Below, piece by piece: positions 44,168-53,138 of a DNA stretch of 64,000 nucleotides. The position numbers and the translations under genes were made by a program. Under the pieces are notes generated by a model, which made no database searches, was not told the origin of the DNA, and saw nothing but the letters and a program-made list of their open reading frames with translations. Origin of the DNA: Pseudomonas viridiflava (lineage in GTDB: Bacteria; Pseudomonadota; Gammaproteobacteria; Pseudomonadales; Pseudomonadaceae). Each line of letters starts with the position of its first letter. The first letter of the stretch is position 1. Where the stretch lies: NCBI RefSeq assembly GCF_900590755.1, contig NZ_UUOC01000051.1, positions 1 through 64,000 of the forward strand. Direction: 5' to 3'.

Positions 44168-46441
44168 ATGAGTTTCACGTCGCTGCATTGGGGGGCCTAT
44201 CGTGCGCAGGTTGTCGGCGGGCAATTGCGCGCTTTGGTCCCGGTGGAGTGGGACAAGGATCCATCACCGATTGGGGATTCAGTAGCCGCTGCTCTGACGT
44301 CACCCACGCGCATCCTGCGCCCGGCAGTGCGCCGCAGTTTTCTGCAAGGGGAGGGCGGCAGTCCTGAGTTGCGCGGGCAGGAGCCGTTCGTCGAAGTCTC
44401 GTGGGAGGAGGCGCTGGAGCTGGTCGCCAACGAGCTGAAGCGGGTCAAGGCCGAGCACGGCAATCAGGCCATTTTCGGCGGTAGTTACGGTTGGGGTAGC
44501 GCCGGACGCTTCCATCATGCGCAAAGCCAGTTGCATCGTTTTCTGAACGGGTTTGGTGGCTACGTCGCAAGTGTCGATAGCTACAGCCTTGGCGCGGGCC
44601 GGGTCTTGATGCCGCATATTGTCGGCAATATGGACTGGCTGCTGGCCGCGCACACTTCATGGAAAAACCTCGCCCAACACTGCGAGCTGTTTGTGGCGTT
44701 TGGCGGTTTGCCCGCCAAGAACGCCCAGACCAGCCCCGGCGGCGCCAGTGATCACCTGTTGGCGACTGCGCTGAAAGCTATGTCTGAAGCCGGCGTCGAG
44801 TTCATCAATGTCAGCCCGCTGCGCGATGACCTGGCAGGCCCCGAACATAACGAATGGCTGCCAGTACGTCCCGGCAGCGACACGGCCCTGATGATGGCGC
44901 TGTCTTACGTGCTGGTGACCGAAGGCCTGCACAACGAAGCCTTCGTGCAGCATTACACCGTGGGCTATGAGCGCTTTCGTGATTACCTGCTTGGACACGT
45001 CGACGGCCAGCCCAAGGATCCAGACTGGGCGCAGGCGCTCACGGATATTCCCGCTGCGCAGATCACGGAGCTGGCGCGACGCATGGCCAGCAAGCGGACC
45101 ATGATCAACATTGCCTATTCCTTGCAGCGCTCGGTGCATGGCGAGCAACCGTTCTGGATGGACGTGACGCTGGGGGCGCTGGTGGGGCAGATCGGCTTGC
45201 CTGGCGGCGGCTTCGGCCTGGGTTACGGCTGCATGAACAACACCGGCAGCGGTCGCAAGGCGTTTTCCGGCCCGCGGTTTTCCCAGGGGCAGAATCCGGT
45301 CAAAGACTTCATTCCGGTGGCGCGGGTCGCCGACATGCTGCTTAACCCCGGCGCAACCTTCGATTACAACGGCCAGCAACGGCATTACCCGGATATTCGT
45401 CTGGTGTACTGGGCGGGCGGCAATATCTTTCATCACCATCAGGATCTCAATCGGCTGCTACACGCCTGGCAGCGGCCGGAAACCATCGTGGTCCACGAGC
45501 AGTTCTGGACCGCCCAGGCCAAATACGCCGACATCGTGCTGCCCGCCACCACGGCGATGGAGCGTAACGATATCGGCAGTTCGGCCTCGGACCGTTTCAT
45601 GATCGCCATGCAGCAGGCGATTGAGCCGGTGGGTGAGTCTCGTGACGATTACGCGATTCTGGCGGCGTTGGCCGAACGGCTCGGCTTCGCTGAAAGCTTC
45701 ACTGAAGGTCGCGATGCGTCCGGCTGGCTGCGCCATATATATGAAGAGTCTCGGGGCAGGGCAGGCGAATTCGGTATTGAACTGCCGGATTACGATCAGT
45801 TCTGGCGTGACGGGGTGTTTGAAGTGCAGTACCCGGAGCAGGATACGGTGCTGCTCAAGGGGTTTCGTGACGATCCGGTCGCCAACCGCTTGCCGACACC
45901 GTCCGGGCTTATCGAGATTTATTCCGAGCGCATCGCCAGCTTCGGCTATGCCGATTGTCCCGGGCACCCGGTCTGGCTGGAAAAAACTCCTCAGGATTAC
46001 CCGCTGCACCTGCTTTCGAACCAGCCGAAAACCCGGCTGCATAGCCAATACGATCACGGTAGTTACAGTCGCTCATCGAAGATTCAGCAACGCGAACCCC
46101 TGACCCTGAATCCCGAAGATGCGCGGGCGCGAGGCATTGGCGAGGGTGATGTGGTCAAGGTTTTCAATGGCCGTGGGGCGTTTCTGGCGGGGGTGATTCT
46201 TTCCGACAACATCCGCCCAGGCGTTGTGCAGATCGCGACTGGCGCCTGGTTCGACCCGCTGGTCCACGGTGAGCCGGGCAGCCTGGATAAACACGGCAAC
46301 CCGAACATGATCACCCATGACGTCGGTTCGTCGAGCCTGTCCCAAGGCTGCTCGGCGCAGACCGCGACGGTGGAGATTGTTAAGTGGGAGGGGGAGTTGC
46401 CAGGTATCACGGCGTTCGAGCCGCCGGTGATGGAGGTGTAG
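44168..46441 (+). CDS. bisC: Molybdopterin enzyme, biotin sulfoxide reductase-like (BisC)
   Basis: 757-residue bis-MGD molybdenum enzyme of the DMSO reductase family. BisC reduces biotin sulfoxide and free methionine-S-sulfoxide in the cytoplasm. No Tat signal is present and there is no N-terminal iron-sulfur cysteine motif, both as in BisC. The serine ligand is in GSYGWGSAGRFHHAQSQLHR; cofactor segments include YSLQRSVHGEQPFWMDVTLG, GGGFGLGYGCMNN and HDVGSSSLSQGCSAQTATVE at the end. GGAG lies upstream. It fits the methionine-sulfoxide theme of msrB and msrC. Confidence 0.9.
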   Translation: MSFTSLHWGAYRAQVVGGQLRALVPVEWDKDPSPIGDSVAAALTSPTRILRPAVRRSFLQGEGGSPELRGQEPFVEVSWEEALELVANELKRVKAEHGNQAIFGGSYGWGSAGRFHHAQSQLHRFLNGFGGYVASVDSYSLGAGRVLMPHIVGNMDWLLAAHTSWKNLAQHCELFVAFGGLPAKNAQTSPGGASDHLLATALKAMSEAGVEFINVSPLRDDLAGPEHNEWLPVRPGSDTALMMALSYVLVTEGLHNEAFVQHYTVGYERFRDYLLGHVDGQPKDPDWAQALTDIPAAQITELARRMASKRTMINIAYSLQRSVHGEQPFWMDVTLGALVGQIGLPGGGFGLGYGCMNNTGSGRKAFSGPRFSQGQNPVKDFIPVARVADMLLNPGATFDYNGQQRHYPDIRLVYWAGGNIFHHHQDLNRLLHAWQRPETIVVHEQFWTAQAKYADIVLPATTAMERNDIGSSASDRFMIAMQQAIEPVGESRDDYAILAALAERLGFAESFTEGRDASGWLRHIYEESRGRAGEFGIELPDYDQFWRDGVFEVQYPEQDTVLLKGFRDDPVANRLPTPSGLIEIYSERIASFGYADCPGHPVWLEKTPQDYPLHLLSNQPKTRLHSQYDHGSYSRSSKIQQREPLTLNPEDARARGIGEGDVVKVFNGRGAFLAGVILSDNIRPGVVQIATGAWFDPLVHGEPGSLDKHGNPNMITHDVGSSSLSQGCSAQTATVEIVKWEGELPGITAFEPPVMEV

Positions 46442-46558
46442 GCGGTGTCTTCCCTGTGTGCGGTGCTTGCCCGCAATAAGATTCAGGTGATTTGCCTGCA
46501 GAATCGCAGTGTCCTTATCGCTGGCAAGCATCACAAAGGTCGCATGCAGGCACGAGAA

Positions 46559-46650
46559 CCTGCGGGAGCTTGCTCGCGAAGAGGTCGGGACATCTGAATA
46601 TATGTCTGGTGGCAGGAACATTGCCTTCGCGAGCAAGCTCGCTCCCACGG
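46559..46650. repeat. REP inverted pair, family C
   Basis: Arms CCTGCGGGAGCTTGCTCGCG and CGCGAGCAAGCTCGCTCCCA. Confidence 0.85.
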
Positions 46651-46683
46651 GGTCTATTGAGTCTGGGATCCTGCCGCGTTTCA

Positions 46684-46805
46684 TGTGGGACCGGCCGGGC
46701 GGCGCTCCGCTTTAGCCGGGAAGGCGGCATTTCAGACGATAGGTATGGAGTGAATGTACTGGCCTCTTCCCGGCTGAAGCGGAGCGCCGCCCGGCCGGTC
46801 CCACA
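46684..46805. repeat. REP inverted pair, family A (both arms long)
   Basis: Both arms contain the GGCGGCGCTCCGC segment; this is the only copy with it on both sides. The inner spacer closely matches the pair at 6424. Confidence 0.88.
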
Positions 46806-46881
46806 TGAGAACTCGATCGTCTGTGGGCGGTGCTTGCCCGCAATAGAGTCTCCCATAGAGATTGCACTCTAATTCGAAATC

Positions 46882-47607
46882 TCAGTTGCTCTGATACCGA
46901 CTCTGCCGCAACCGCTCCAGGCTGTTGCTCAGGTGCAAGCGCATGGCGGCGCGGGCGGCGTCGCGGTCCTGGTGGGCGATGGCGGCGAAAATCTGTTCGT
47001 GCTCGCGGCGCAGAATTTCCAGGTAGTCCGGCGCGTAGGCGTTGCTGAGCTGCACCCGTGAGCGGGGGATGATGCTGCTGCCCAGTTGCTCCATCACGTC
47101 GGTGAAGAAACTGTTGGCGGTGCACAGGGAAATCTGGTGATGAAACTCAAAGTCGGCCAGCGCCGTGTCGCTGCCAGGCGGACAGGTGTTGAGGGTGTCC
47201 AGGGCTTGGCGGATCGCCTGCAATTGCTCCGGGGTGCGGCGTTCGGCGGCCAGCGCGGCGGATTCCACTTCAATGCTCTGGCGCAGCTCGATGATCGCAA
47301 TGGCATCGCGCAAGGTGCCGCTGATGCGTTCGTCGACCTGGAAATCGTTGGGCTGGCTGGCATCCACCACAAAGGTGCCGATGCCGTGCCGGGTCTCCAC
47401 CAGCCCCTCGGCCTGCAGCCGGGACATGGCCTCGCGGACCACGGTGCGGCTGACCCCTTTCTCCTGAATGATGACCTGCTCGGTGGGCAGTTTTTCGCCC
47501 GCCTTGATCTCGCCGTCACGGATTTTGCGCGACAGGTCGTTGACCAATTGCTGGGCCAGGCTGGTGCGTCGATCAGGCGGGGCTGGAGGGGTTTCCATGT
47601 CGCTCAT
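46882..47607 (-). CDS. FadR-type GntR regulator
   Basis: 241 residues: winged-helix GntR domain at about 15-80 (KLPTEQVIIQEKGVSRTVVR, EAMSRLQAEGLVETRHGIGT) and an FCD effector domain (about 100-235) with metal-site histidines in FEFHHQISLC and near LRREHEQIF. FCD regulators commonly sense sugar acids or other carboxylates. GAGG precedes the ATG at 47607. Divergent from, and similar to, the regulator at 47706; probably controls the transport block downstream. Confidence 0.88.
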   Translation of the reverse strand: MSDMETPPAPPDRRTSLAQQLVNDLSRKIRDGEIKAGEKLPTEQVIIQEKGVSRTVVREAMSRLQAEGLVETRHGIGTFVVDASQPNDFQVDERISGTLRDAIAIIELRQSIEVESAALAAERRTPEQLQAIRQALDTLNTCPPGSDTALADFEFHHQISLCTANSFFTDVMEQLGSSIIPRSRVQLSNAYAPDYLEILRREHEQIFAAIAHQDRDAARAAMRLHLSNSLERLRQSRYQSN

Positions 47608-47672
47608 TCAGATCCTCGGTTGGGCCGCAGAGTATAACCTCAGCCGACTGCCACGCTGGCACCGGCTGGCAC

Positions 47673-47678
47673 TATAAT
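47673..47678 (+). promoter_or_regulatory. -10 element of the second GntR gene
   Basis: Perfect TATAAT, 28 bases before the ATG at 47706; no convincing -35, as is common for regulated promoters. Confidence 0.45.
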
Positions 47679-47705
47679 GTCCGCTCTTCGAAAACGAGTC
47701 AGCGC

Positions 47706-48449
47706 ATGTCCGACCCAGACCTTTCGTCCCAGAAAAAACACCGACGTCTCGCCGAAACCCTGGTTGACCGTTTTGCCCAGCGCATGCGTGACGGTGTGCT
47801 GGTGCGCGGCGAGAAGCTTCCGCCGGAATTGCACATCATGGAAACCGAGGGCGTGAGCCGCACGGTGGTCCGCGACGCACTCTCGCGCATGCAGGCCGCG
47901 GGGCTGGTGGAAACCCGTCACGGCGTGGGTACCTTTGTACTGGACATGCCGGCGCCCGCCGGTTTCGTGATCGGCCCTGCGACCATCGCGACCTTGCCCG
48001 ACGTGCTCAATCTGCTGGAGTTTCGCTTGAGTCTGGAAGTGGAAGCCGCAGGCATGGCAGCGCAACGACGCACCCCCGAAGCCTTGCTGGAAATCAAACA
48101 GGCCCTGGATGCGTTGCTTGAAGGGCCGCAAAAGTCAGGCACCACGATCAATGCCGATTTCCAGTTCCACCTGAAAATCGCCAAGGCCTCGGGCAATACC
48201 TACCTGATCGACATCATGAAGCACCTGGGCACCAAGTTGATCCCCCGGACCCGCATGAACTCGGCCTACACCGGGCAAAGCGACCGCACGGCGTATCTGG
48301 CGGGCATCAATGCCGAGCATCGGCAGATTTATCTGGCGATTGCGGCGGGAAATGTGGATGCGGCGCGTTCGGCGATGTATCTGCACCTGAACAGCAGCCG
48401 CATCCGTTTGCATCAAACCCAGGCAAGCCAGGAGTTGTACAGCAATTAG
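47706..48449 (+). CDS. FadR-type GntR regulator (second copy)
   Basis: 247 residues, clearly related to the neighbour at 46882: same recognition segment GVSRTVVRDALSRMQAAGLV and ETRHGVGTFVLDM, and an FCD domain with FQFHLKIAKASG and AEHRQIYLAIAAG. The two divergent genes share a 98-base control region. Its last 4 bases overlap the end of the convergent porin gene. Likely a local regulator of the same block. Confidence 0.88.
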   Translation: MSDPDLSSQKKHRRLAETLVDRFAQRMRDGVLVRGEKLPPELHIMETEGVSRTVVRDALSRMQAAGLVETRHGVGTFVLDMPAPAGFVIGPATIATLPDVLNLLEFRLSLEVEAAGMAAQRRTPEALLEIKQALDALLEGPQKSGTTINADFQFHLKIAKASGNTYLIDIMKHLGTKLIPRTRMNSAYTGQSDRTAYLAGINAEHRQIYLAIAAGNVDAARSAMYLHLNSSRIRLHQTQASQELYSN

Positions 48450-49171
48450 AGGAAGTTGTACTGCACACCCACTCTTAAACGCAACTGGCGTTCATCGTCG
48501 ATGCTATTGACTTTGATATCGCCCACTTCAAAGAACGGCACCCAGCGTTTATCGATTTTGTATTTGAATACGGCGTTCTGTTCATAGTCTTTCATGCCGT
48601 TGTCATAGCGAATGTAATCGGCATCGAAGTAAGTGAATTGATATTCATACGCCCATTTACTGCTTTGCGGTGCATAGTTGAGCCACACGTCGTAGCGGTT
48701 GATGCTCTGGTTATCCATGGCGTTGTCGGGCATGTCGCGGTTGACCTTGTCCCGGTCCAGCTTGATGGAGTCATAGCGGTAACGCGCCGAGGCGTTCAGG
48801 GTGTCGCTGATGCGGTAAGTGGCTTTCAGGCCAAGCTTGTAGGCGGTCGATTTTTCAATGCTTTCAAGGGCGATGGAAGGCGTCAGCATCCAGTCGGCGT
48901 TCAATTTGTATTGATACGTCATACCCAGTTCGTGACCGCTGCCCACGGTGTTGTCGAAGGCAACGTCCTTTCGGTCGCCGGCGGTTTTGTACTTGAGTTC
49001 GCCTTCGAAACCCAGGCCATTGTCCAGGCGGGTGCCGAACTTGACCCGATCCGAGTGCATGCGCGTACTTTCCGCGTATTGATGTCGATAGTTGATATAG
49101 CCAGTGTCGGCGATTGTAACGGTGGAAGTAATCAACGCGGCAAACGACAGGATAGCTTTGGTGGTTTTCAT
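48446..49171 (-). CDS. KdgM-type oligogalacturonate porin
   Basis: 241-residue outer-membrane beta-barrel protein of the KdgM family, which in pectin-degrading enterobacteria lets acidic oligogalacturonides cross the outer membrane. Signal peptide MKTTKAILSFAALITSTVTIA, then GYINYRHQYAESTRMHSDRV (KdgM-like start), alternating aromatic strands, and the end RVGVQYNFL. It is the last gene of the ABC transporter group on the minus strand, with 114 bases before it. No pectinase is present in the window. Confidence 0.82.
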   Translation of the reverse strand: MKTTKAILSFAALITSTVTIADTGYINYRHQYAESTRMHSDRVKFGTRLDNGLGFEGELKYKTAGDRKDVAFDNTVGSGHELGMTYQYKLNADWMLTPSIALESIEKSTAYKLGLKATYRISDTLNASARYRYDSIKLDRDKVNRDMPDNAMDNQSINRYDVWLNYAPQSSKWAYEYQFTYFDADYIRYDNGMKDYEQNAVFKYKIDKRWVPFFEVGDIKVNSIDDERQLRLRVGVQYNFL

Positions 49172-49285
49172 ATTTTTTATTCTTGTTAAATGAAATGGGA
49201 AGTGTGTTCACAACAGGTTTTTTCGGGCAGCCGGGTTCCCTGGCAGAAAATGCCAAACAGCGCGGCGGTTAAAACTCCAGTGGTA

Positions 49286-50074
49286 TTACAGCGCCAGGCA
49301 AGCGCTCGGTTGTTCAGTGTTATGGGTGTTCATGTCGCGGCTCGCCTGAACCAGCAGGCGGGTGTAAGCATGTTGCGCCTCGTGGCGGGCCAGTTCGCCG
49401 GTGTCGAGAATCTCCACGATTTTGCCGCCTTGCATCACCGCGACTCGTTCGCAAAGGTGGGCAACCACCGCCAGGTCGTGGGTCACCATCAGGTAGGTGA
49501 GGCCCTGTTCCCGGCGCAGATCGGCCAGCAGATTGAGGATTTCCGCCTGCACTGAAACGTCCAGCGCCGAAGTGGGTTCATCGAGCAGCAGCACGCGCGG
49601 TTCGAGAATCAACGCTCGGGCAATCGCCACACGTTGGCGTTGGCCGCCGGAGAGCTGGTGGGGGTAGCGGAAACGAAAGCTGTCGTTGAGGCCCACTTTG
49701 CGCAGGATTTCGCGGACCCGGTCGTCCCGGTCGCCAATTCGGTGGATGGCCAGCGGTTCCTTGAGTGCCGAATCAATAGTGTGGCGTGGGTGCAATGAGG
49801 CGTAGGGGTCCTGAAAGACCATCTGCACCGTTCGATAATGCGCGGCATCCAGCTTGCGCTGCACCTGTTGGCCGTTGACTTGCAACGCGCCGTTCCAGTG
49901 TTGGTATTGCCCGGCCAGGCAGCGCAGCACGGTGGTTTTGCCTGAGCCGGACTCGCCCACCAGGCCAAACGCCTGGCCTTGTTCGACCTGGAGGTTGACG
50001 TCATGCAGCACTTGGTTGAGTGCCGGGCCAGTGCCGAAACTGAGGTTGAGTGATTGGACTTCGATCATCGCCAT
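49286..50074 (-). CDS. Peptide/oligosaccharide-type ABC transporter ATPase, DppF-like
   Basis: 262 residues. Walker A VGESGSGKTTVLRCL, signature LSGGQRQRVAIARAL, Walker B VLLLDEPTSALDVS, and the family-typical LMVTHDLAVVAHLCERVAV. It is the second of two ATPases, 10 bases after DppD-like. Powers the permeases at 51166-53102. Confidence 0.92.
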   Translation of the reverse strand: MAMIEVQSLNLSFGTGPALNQVLHDVNLQVEQGQAFGLVGESGSGKTTVLRCLAGQYQHWNGALQVNGQQVQRKLDAAHYRTVQMVFQDPYASLHPRHTIDSALKEPLAIHRIGDRDDRVREILRKVGLNDSFRFRYPHQLSGGQRQRVAIARALILEPRVLLLDEPTSALDVSVQAEILNLLADLRREQGLTYLMVTHDLAVVAHLCERVAVMQGGKIVEILDTGELARHEAQHAYTRLLVQASRDMNTHNTEQPSACLAL

Positions 50075-50084
50075 GGGAGGGGTC

Positions 50085-50939
50085 TCAATGAGTCAGCCAA
50101 AGGGGATCGCGCTGGAGCACCGGCAGGCGACTGCGCGGGAAATCCAGGCTCGGCAACGCGGACAGCAGCCCGCGAGTGTAAGGATGTTCTGCCCGGGCCA
50201 GATCGGCGGCGGCCAGGGATTCCATGACCCGACCGGCATACATCACCAGCACCCGGTCGCAGAAGTGCTGGACCAGATTCAGGTCGTGGCTGATGAACAG
50301 CAGGCCCAGGTCCCGCTCGCTGACCAGCTCTTCGAGAATGTTCAGCACTTGGCGGCGTACCGACACATCCAGTGCCGAGGTGGGTTCGTCGGCAATGATC
50401 ACCTGTGGGTCGGTGATGACCATCATCGCGATCATGATCCGCTGGCCCATGCCGCCGGAGACTTCATGGGGATAAAGCTGATAGACCCGCTGCGGATCAC
50501 GGATATGCACCTTGGCGAGCATTTCCAGGGCGCGCTCCTTCGCTTCCTGATGAGAGACTTTGTGATGGGCCAGATAAGCCTCGGCAATCTGCTCGCCGAC
50601 TTTGACGACAGGGTTCAGCGAATACTTGGGGTCTTGCATGATCATCGACATGCGCCGACCGCGAATGCCCTGCATCTGTTTTTCGCTGGCGCCCAGCAGG
50701 TCGATATCGTCAAAGCGCAGGGTCTTGGCGGTGACTTGCGCCGTGGACGGGTGCAAGCGCAGCAGGCTGCGCCCCACGGTGGATTTGCCCGAGCCTGACT
50801 CGCCGACAATCGCCAGCTTTTCCCGGCCCAGATTGAATGACACGCCTTGCACTGCGAGGTTGGTCCTGCCCGCGCTGGTGAACTCGACGCGTAGATCTTC
50901 AACGGCGAGTTTGCTGTGTGATGCGGATAACTGAGACAT
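50085..50939 (-). CDS. Peptide/oligosaccharide-type ABC transporter ATPase, DppD-like
   Basis: 284 residues. Walker A VGESGSGKSTVGRSL, signature HEVSGGMGQRIMIAMM (the M-G-Q form is typical of this half), Walker B VIIADEPTSALDVS, and the C-terminal HPYTRGLLSALPSL oligopeptide-transporter motif. A REP pair lies between it and the permease gene upstream. Confidence 0.92.
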   Translation of the reverse strand: MSQLSASHSKLAVEDLRVEFTSAGRTNLAVQGVSFNLGREKLAIVGESGSGKSTVGRSLLRLHPSTAQVTAKTLRFDDIDLLGASEKQMQGIRGRRMSMIMQDPKYSLNPVVKVGEQIAEAYLAHHKVSHQEAKERALEMLAKVHIRDPQRVYQLYPHEVSGGMGQRIMIAMMVITDPQVIIADEPTSALDVSVRRQVLNILEELVSERDLGLLFISHDLNLVQHFCDRVLVMYAGRVMESLAAADLARAEHPYTRGLLSALPSLDFPRSRLPVLQRDPLWLTH

Positions 50940-51030
50940 GGCTGTTACCTCTTATTAAATGTGTGGATTTCCGTATCCCTGAAACCGCTCTGATGAAGCC
51001 ACATGCAATTCTTTGAATGGAATGCATAAC

Positions 51031-51122
51031 CTGTAGGAGCTCACCGAGGTTACGAGGCCAGCGATGGCGGTGTGTCAGGCAGACAGCTATCGCTGCCTCG
51101 CGTTGCTCGTGAGCTCCTACAG
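51031..51122. repeat. REP-like inverted pair inside the ABC transporter operon
   Basis: Arms CTGTAGGAGCTCACCGAGGT and GTTGCTCGTGAGCTCCTACA, in the 226-base gap between permease and ATPase genes. Confidence 0.75.
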
Positions 51123-51165
51123 GTCTTCATTGACGTACGTTCTTCTGTGGAGCGCGGTATCGGGT

Positions 51166-52065
51166 TTACTCATTTCGCGGATCAAGCACATCACGCAGCC
51201 CGTCTCCCAGCAGGTTGAACGCCAGGCTGACCAGCATGATGGTGGCGCCGGGTGCGGCCACCAGCCACCAGCTTTCCAGCATGTAGCGTCGGCCGCTGGA
51301 GATCATCGCGCCCCATTCCGGCAGTGGTGCTTGAGCACCGAGGCCGAGAAAGCCGAGGGCGGCGGCGGTCAGAATGATGCTCGCCATGTTCATGGTCAGG
51401 CGGATGATCACCGACGACAGGCACATGGGGATGATGTGCCTGCCGATGATCCGCAGCGGCGAGCCGCCCTGCAGTTTCACCGCCACCACAAAGTCAGCGT
51501 TACGCAGCGACAGGGTTTCGGCGCGGGCAAGGCGGGCTATTGGTGGCCAGGCGGTGAGGGCGATGGCAATCACCGCATGCTCCAGACCGGGACCGAGAGC
51601 CGCGATAAAAGCCAGGGCCAGCACCAGGCTCGGGAACGAGATGAAAATATCGGTGATGCGCATGAACAGGCTGTCCACCCAGCCACCGAAGTAGCCTGAT
51701 ACCGTGCCGATCAGCAGCCCGATGGGGCCGACAATCACCGTCACCAACAGCACGATGTACAGCGTGATTCGCGAGCCGTAGACCAGCCGGCTGAACACGT
51801 CGCGGCCATATTCGTCGGTGCCGAACCAGTGGGCCGCACCGGGCGCCTGCAAAGCACGGGCGAGGTCTTGCTGCAACGGATCATGGCTGGCGATCCAGGG
51901 CGCAAACAATGCCACGATCATCAAGACACTGATCACCGTCAGACCCGCCAGGGTCATGGGGTTGCGCAGCAGAAAACGCATCATGCGGGCCGCGCTGCCG
52001 GTCAGTGCCGCCAGGCTTGAGGCGGGCACTGCTGGCGCGGCTGGAGTCGCTTGAAAAGTAGTCAT
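51166..52065 (-). CDS. ABC transporter permease, DppC-like
   Basis: 299-residue inner-membrane permease with about six membrane segments; the N-terminal domain of DppC/OppC type is visible (LAGLTVISVLMIVALFAPWI, DPLQQDLARALQAPGAAHWF with the GTDEYGRDVFSRLVYGSR motif) and the EAA loop ETLSLRNADFVVAVKLQGGS. Start overlaps the stop of the preceding permease (TGATG). Confidence 0.93.
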   Translation of the reverse strand: MTTFQATPAAPAVPASSLAALTGSAARMMRFLLRNPMTLAGLTVISVLMIVALFAPWIASHDPLQQDLARALQAPGAAHWFGTDEYGRDVFSRLVYGSRITLYIVLLVTVIVGPIGLLIGTVSGYFGGWVDSLFMRITDIFISFPSLVLALAFIAALGPGLEHAVIAIALTAWPPIARLARAETLSLRNADFVVAVKLQGGSPLRIIGRHIIPMCLSSVIIRLTMNMASIILTAAALGFLGLGAQAPLPEWGAMISSGRRYMLESWWLVAAPGATIMLVSLAFNLLGDGLRDVLDPRNE

Positions 52066-53102
52066 CAGCGGGTTCTCGGGTCGAAGACTTTATAAAGGGC
52101 GTCGCTGATCTGGTTCAGGGCAACAAAGATCAGCCCGATCAACAACACGCACGCCATCACCGCATTCATATCGCCCAGCAGCAGGCTGCTGGTCAGGTAC
52201 TGGCCGAAACCCGGCCAGGCAAAGACCGTCTCGATCAGCACCGCGCCTTCCAGCAGGCCGCCATAGGCGAGGGCGACGATGGTCAGCAGCTGCACGCGGA
52301 TATTGCGGAACGCATGACCCCAGACAATCCGCCGCTGGGACAGGCCCTTGACCCGTGCCGTGATGATGTACTCCTGTGACAGCTGCTCCAGCATGAAGCT
52401 GCGGGTCATGCGACTGATGTACGCCACCGAGTTGAAGCTGAGGATGATCGCGGGCAACAGGATGTGGCGCAGGGCACTGCGAAACGCCTCCCAATCGCCG
52501 GACAGGGCGGTGTCGATCAGCAGCAGCCCGGTGCGCGTCGGGATCAAACCGTCATATGCCAGGCCAATCCGGCCCACGCCGCCCGCCCAACCCAGCCAGG
52601 CGTAGAACACCAGAAAGGCCATCATGCCCAGCCAGAAAATCGGCGTTGAGTAGCCAAACAGGGTGAACAGCCGAGCGATGTGGTCACCGGCGCGGCCCTG
52701 ATGGGTGGCGGCATAGACCCCCAGCGGCAGCCCTGCCAGCACGCCGAAGACAATCGCCAGGGTGGCCAGCTCAAGGGTGGCGGGGAAGACGCGAGCGATG
52801 TCTTCTATTACCGGGTGGCCGGTCAGCAGTGCCTTGCCGAAGTTGCCGTGCAGCAAGTCGTTGAGGTAGCTGCCGAACTGGGTCCACAACGGTTTATCAA
52901 GCCCCAGCTCTTTGTAGGCTTGAGCGTAGGTCGACGCGTCGGCGTCGGGGCCGACGATGGCCAGCACCGGGTCCAGAGGCATGACCCGGCCGATGAAAAA
53001 CGTGAGCAGCAACAGGCCGAACAGCGTCGCCAGCACCGAACCGCTGCGCCGGGTCGTGCCCGCCATGCGGCTACCCCACAATGAAACAGATGCACTCGTC
53101 AT
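52065..53102 (-). CDS. ABC transporter permease, DppB-like
   Basis: 345-residue permease, about six membrane segments. Visible: TLFGLLLLTFFIGRVMPLDP near the start (N-terminal OppB-type helix), and the EAA loop QEYIITARVKGLSQRRIVWG followed by HAFRN, which docks the ATPase. Followed directly by the DppC-like gene. Confidence 0.93.
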   Translation of the reverse strand: MTSASVSLWGSRMAGTTRRSGSVLATLFGLLLLTFFIGRVMPLDPVLAIVGPDADASTYAQAYKELGLDKPLWTQFGSYLNDLLHGNFGKALLTGHPVIEDIARVFPATLELATLAIVFGVLAGLPLGVYAATHQGRAGDHIARLFTLFGYSTPIFWLGMMAFLVFYAWLGWAGGVGRIGLAYDGLIPTRTGLLLIDTALSGDWEAFRSALRHILLPAIILSFNSVAYISRMTRSFMLEQLSQEYIITARVKGLSQRRIVWGHAFRNIRVQLLTIVALAYGGLLEGAVLIETVFAWPGFGQYLTSSLLLGDMNAVMACVLLIGLIFVALNQISDALYKVFDPRTR

Positions 53103-53138
53103 AAGAATTCCTGCCTTGCGAAAGCGATCGAGTCCGGA

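Larger units (their letters stand above)
46442..46881. other. Repeat-filled gap between convergent bisC and GntR genes
   Basis: 440 bases with two REP pairs and two partial family C units (GGTGCTTGCCCGCAAT near 46460 and 46825). No gene is seen. Confidence 0.7.
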
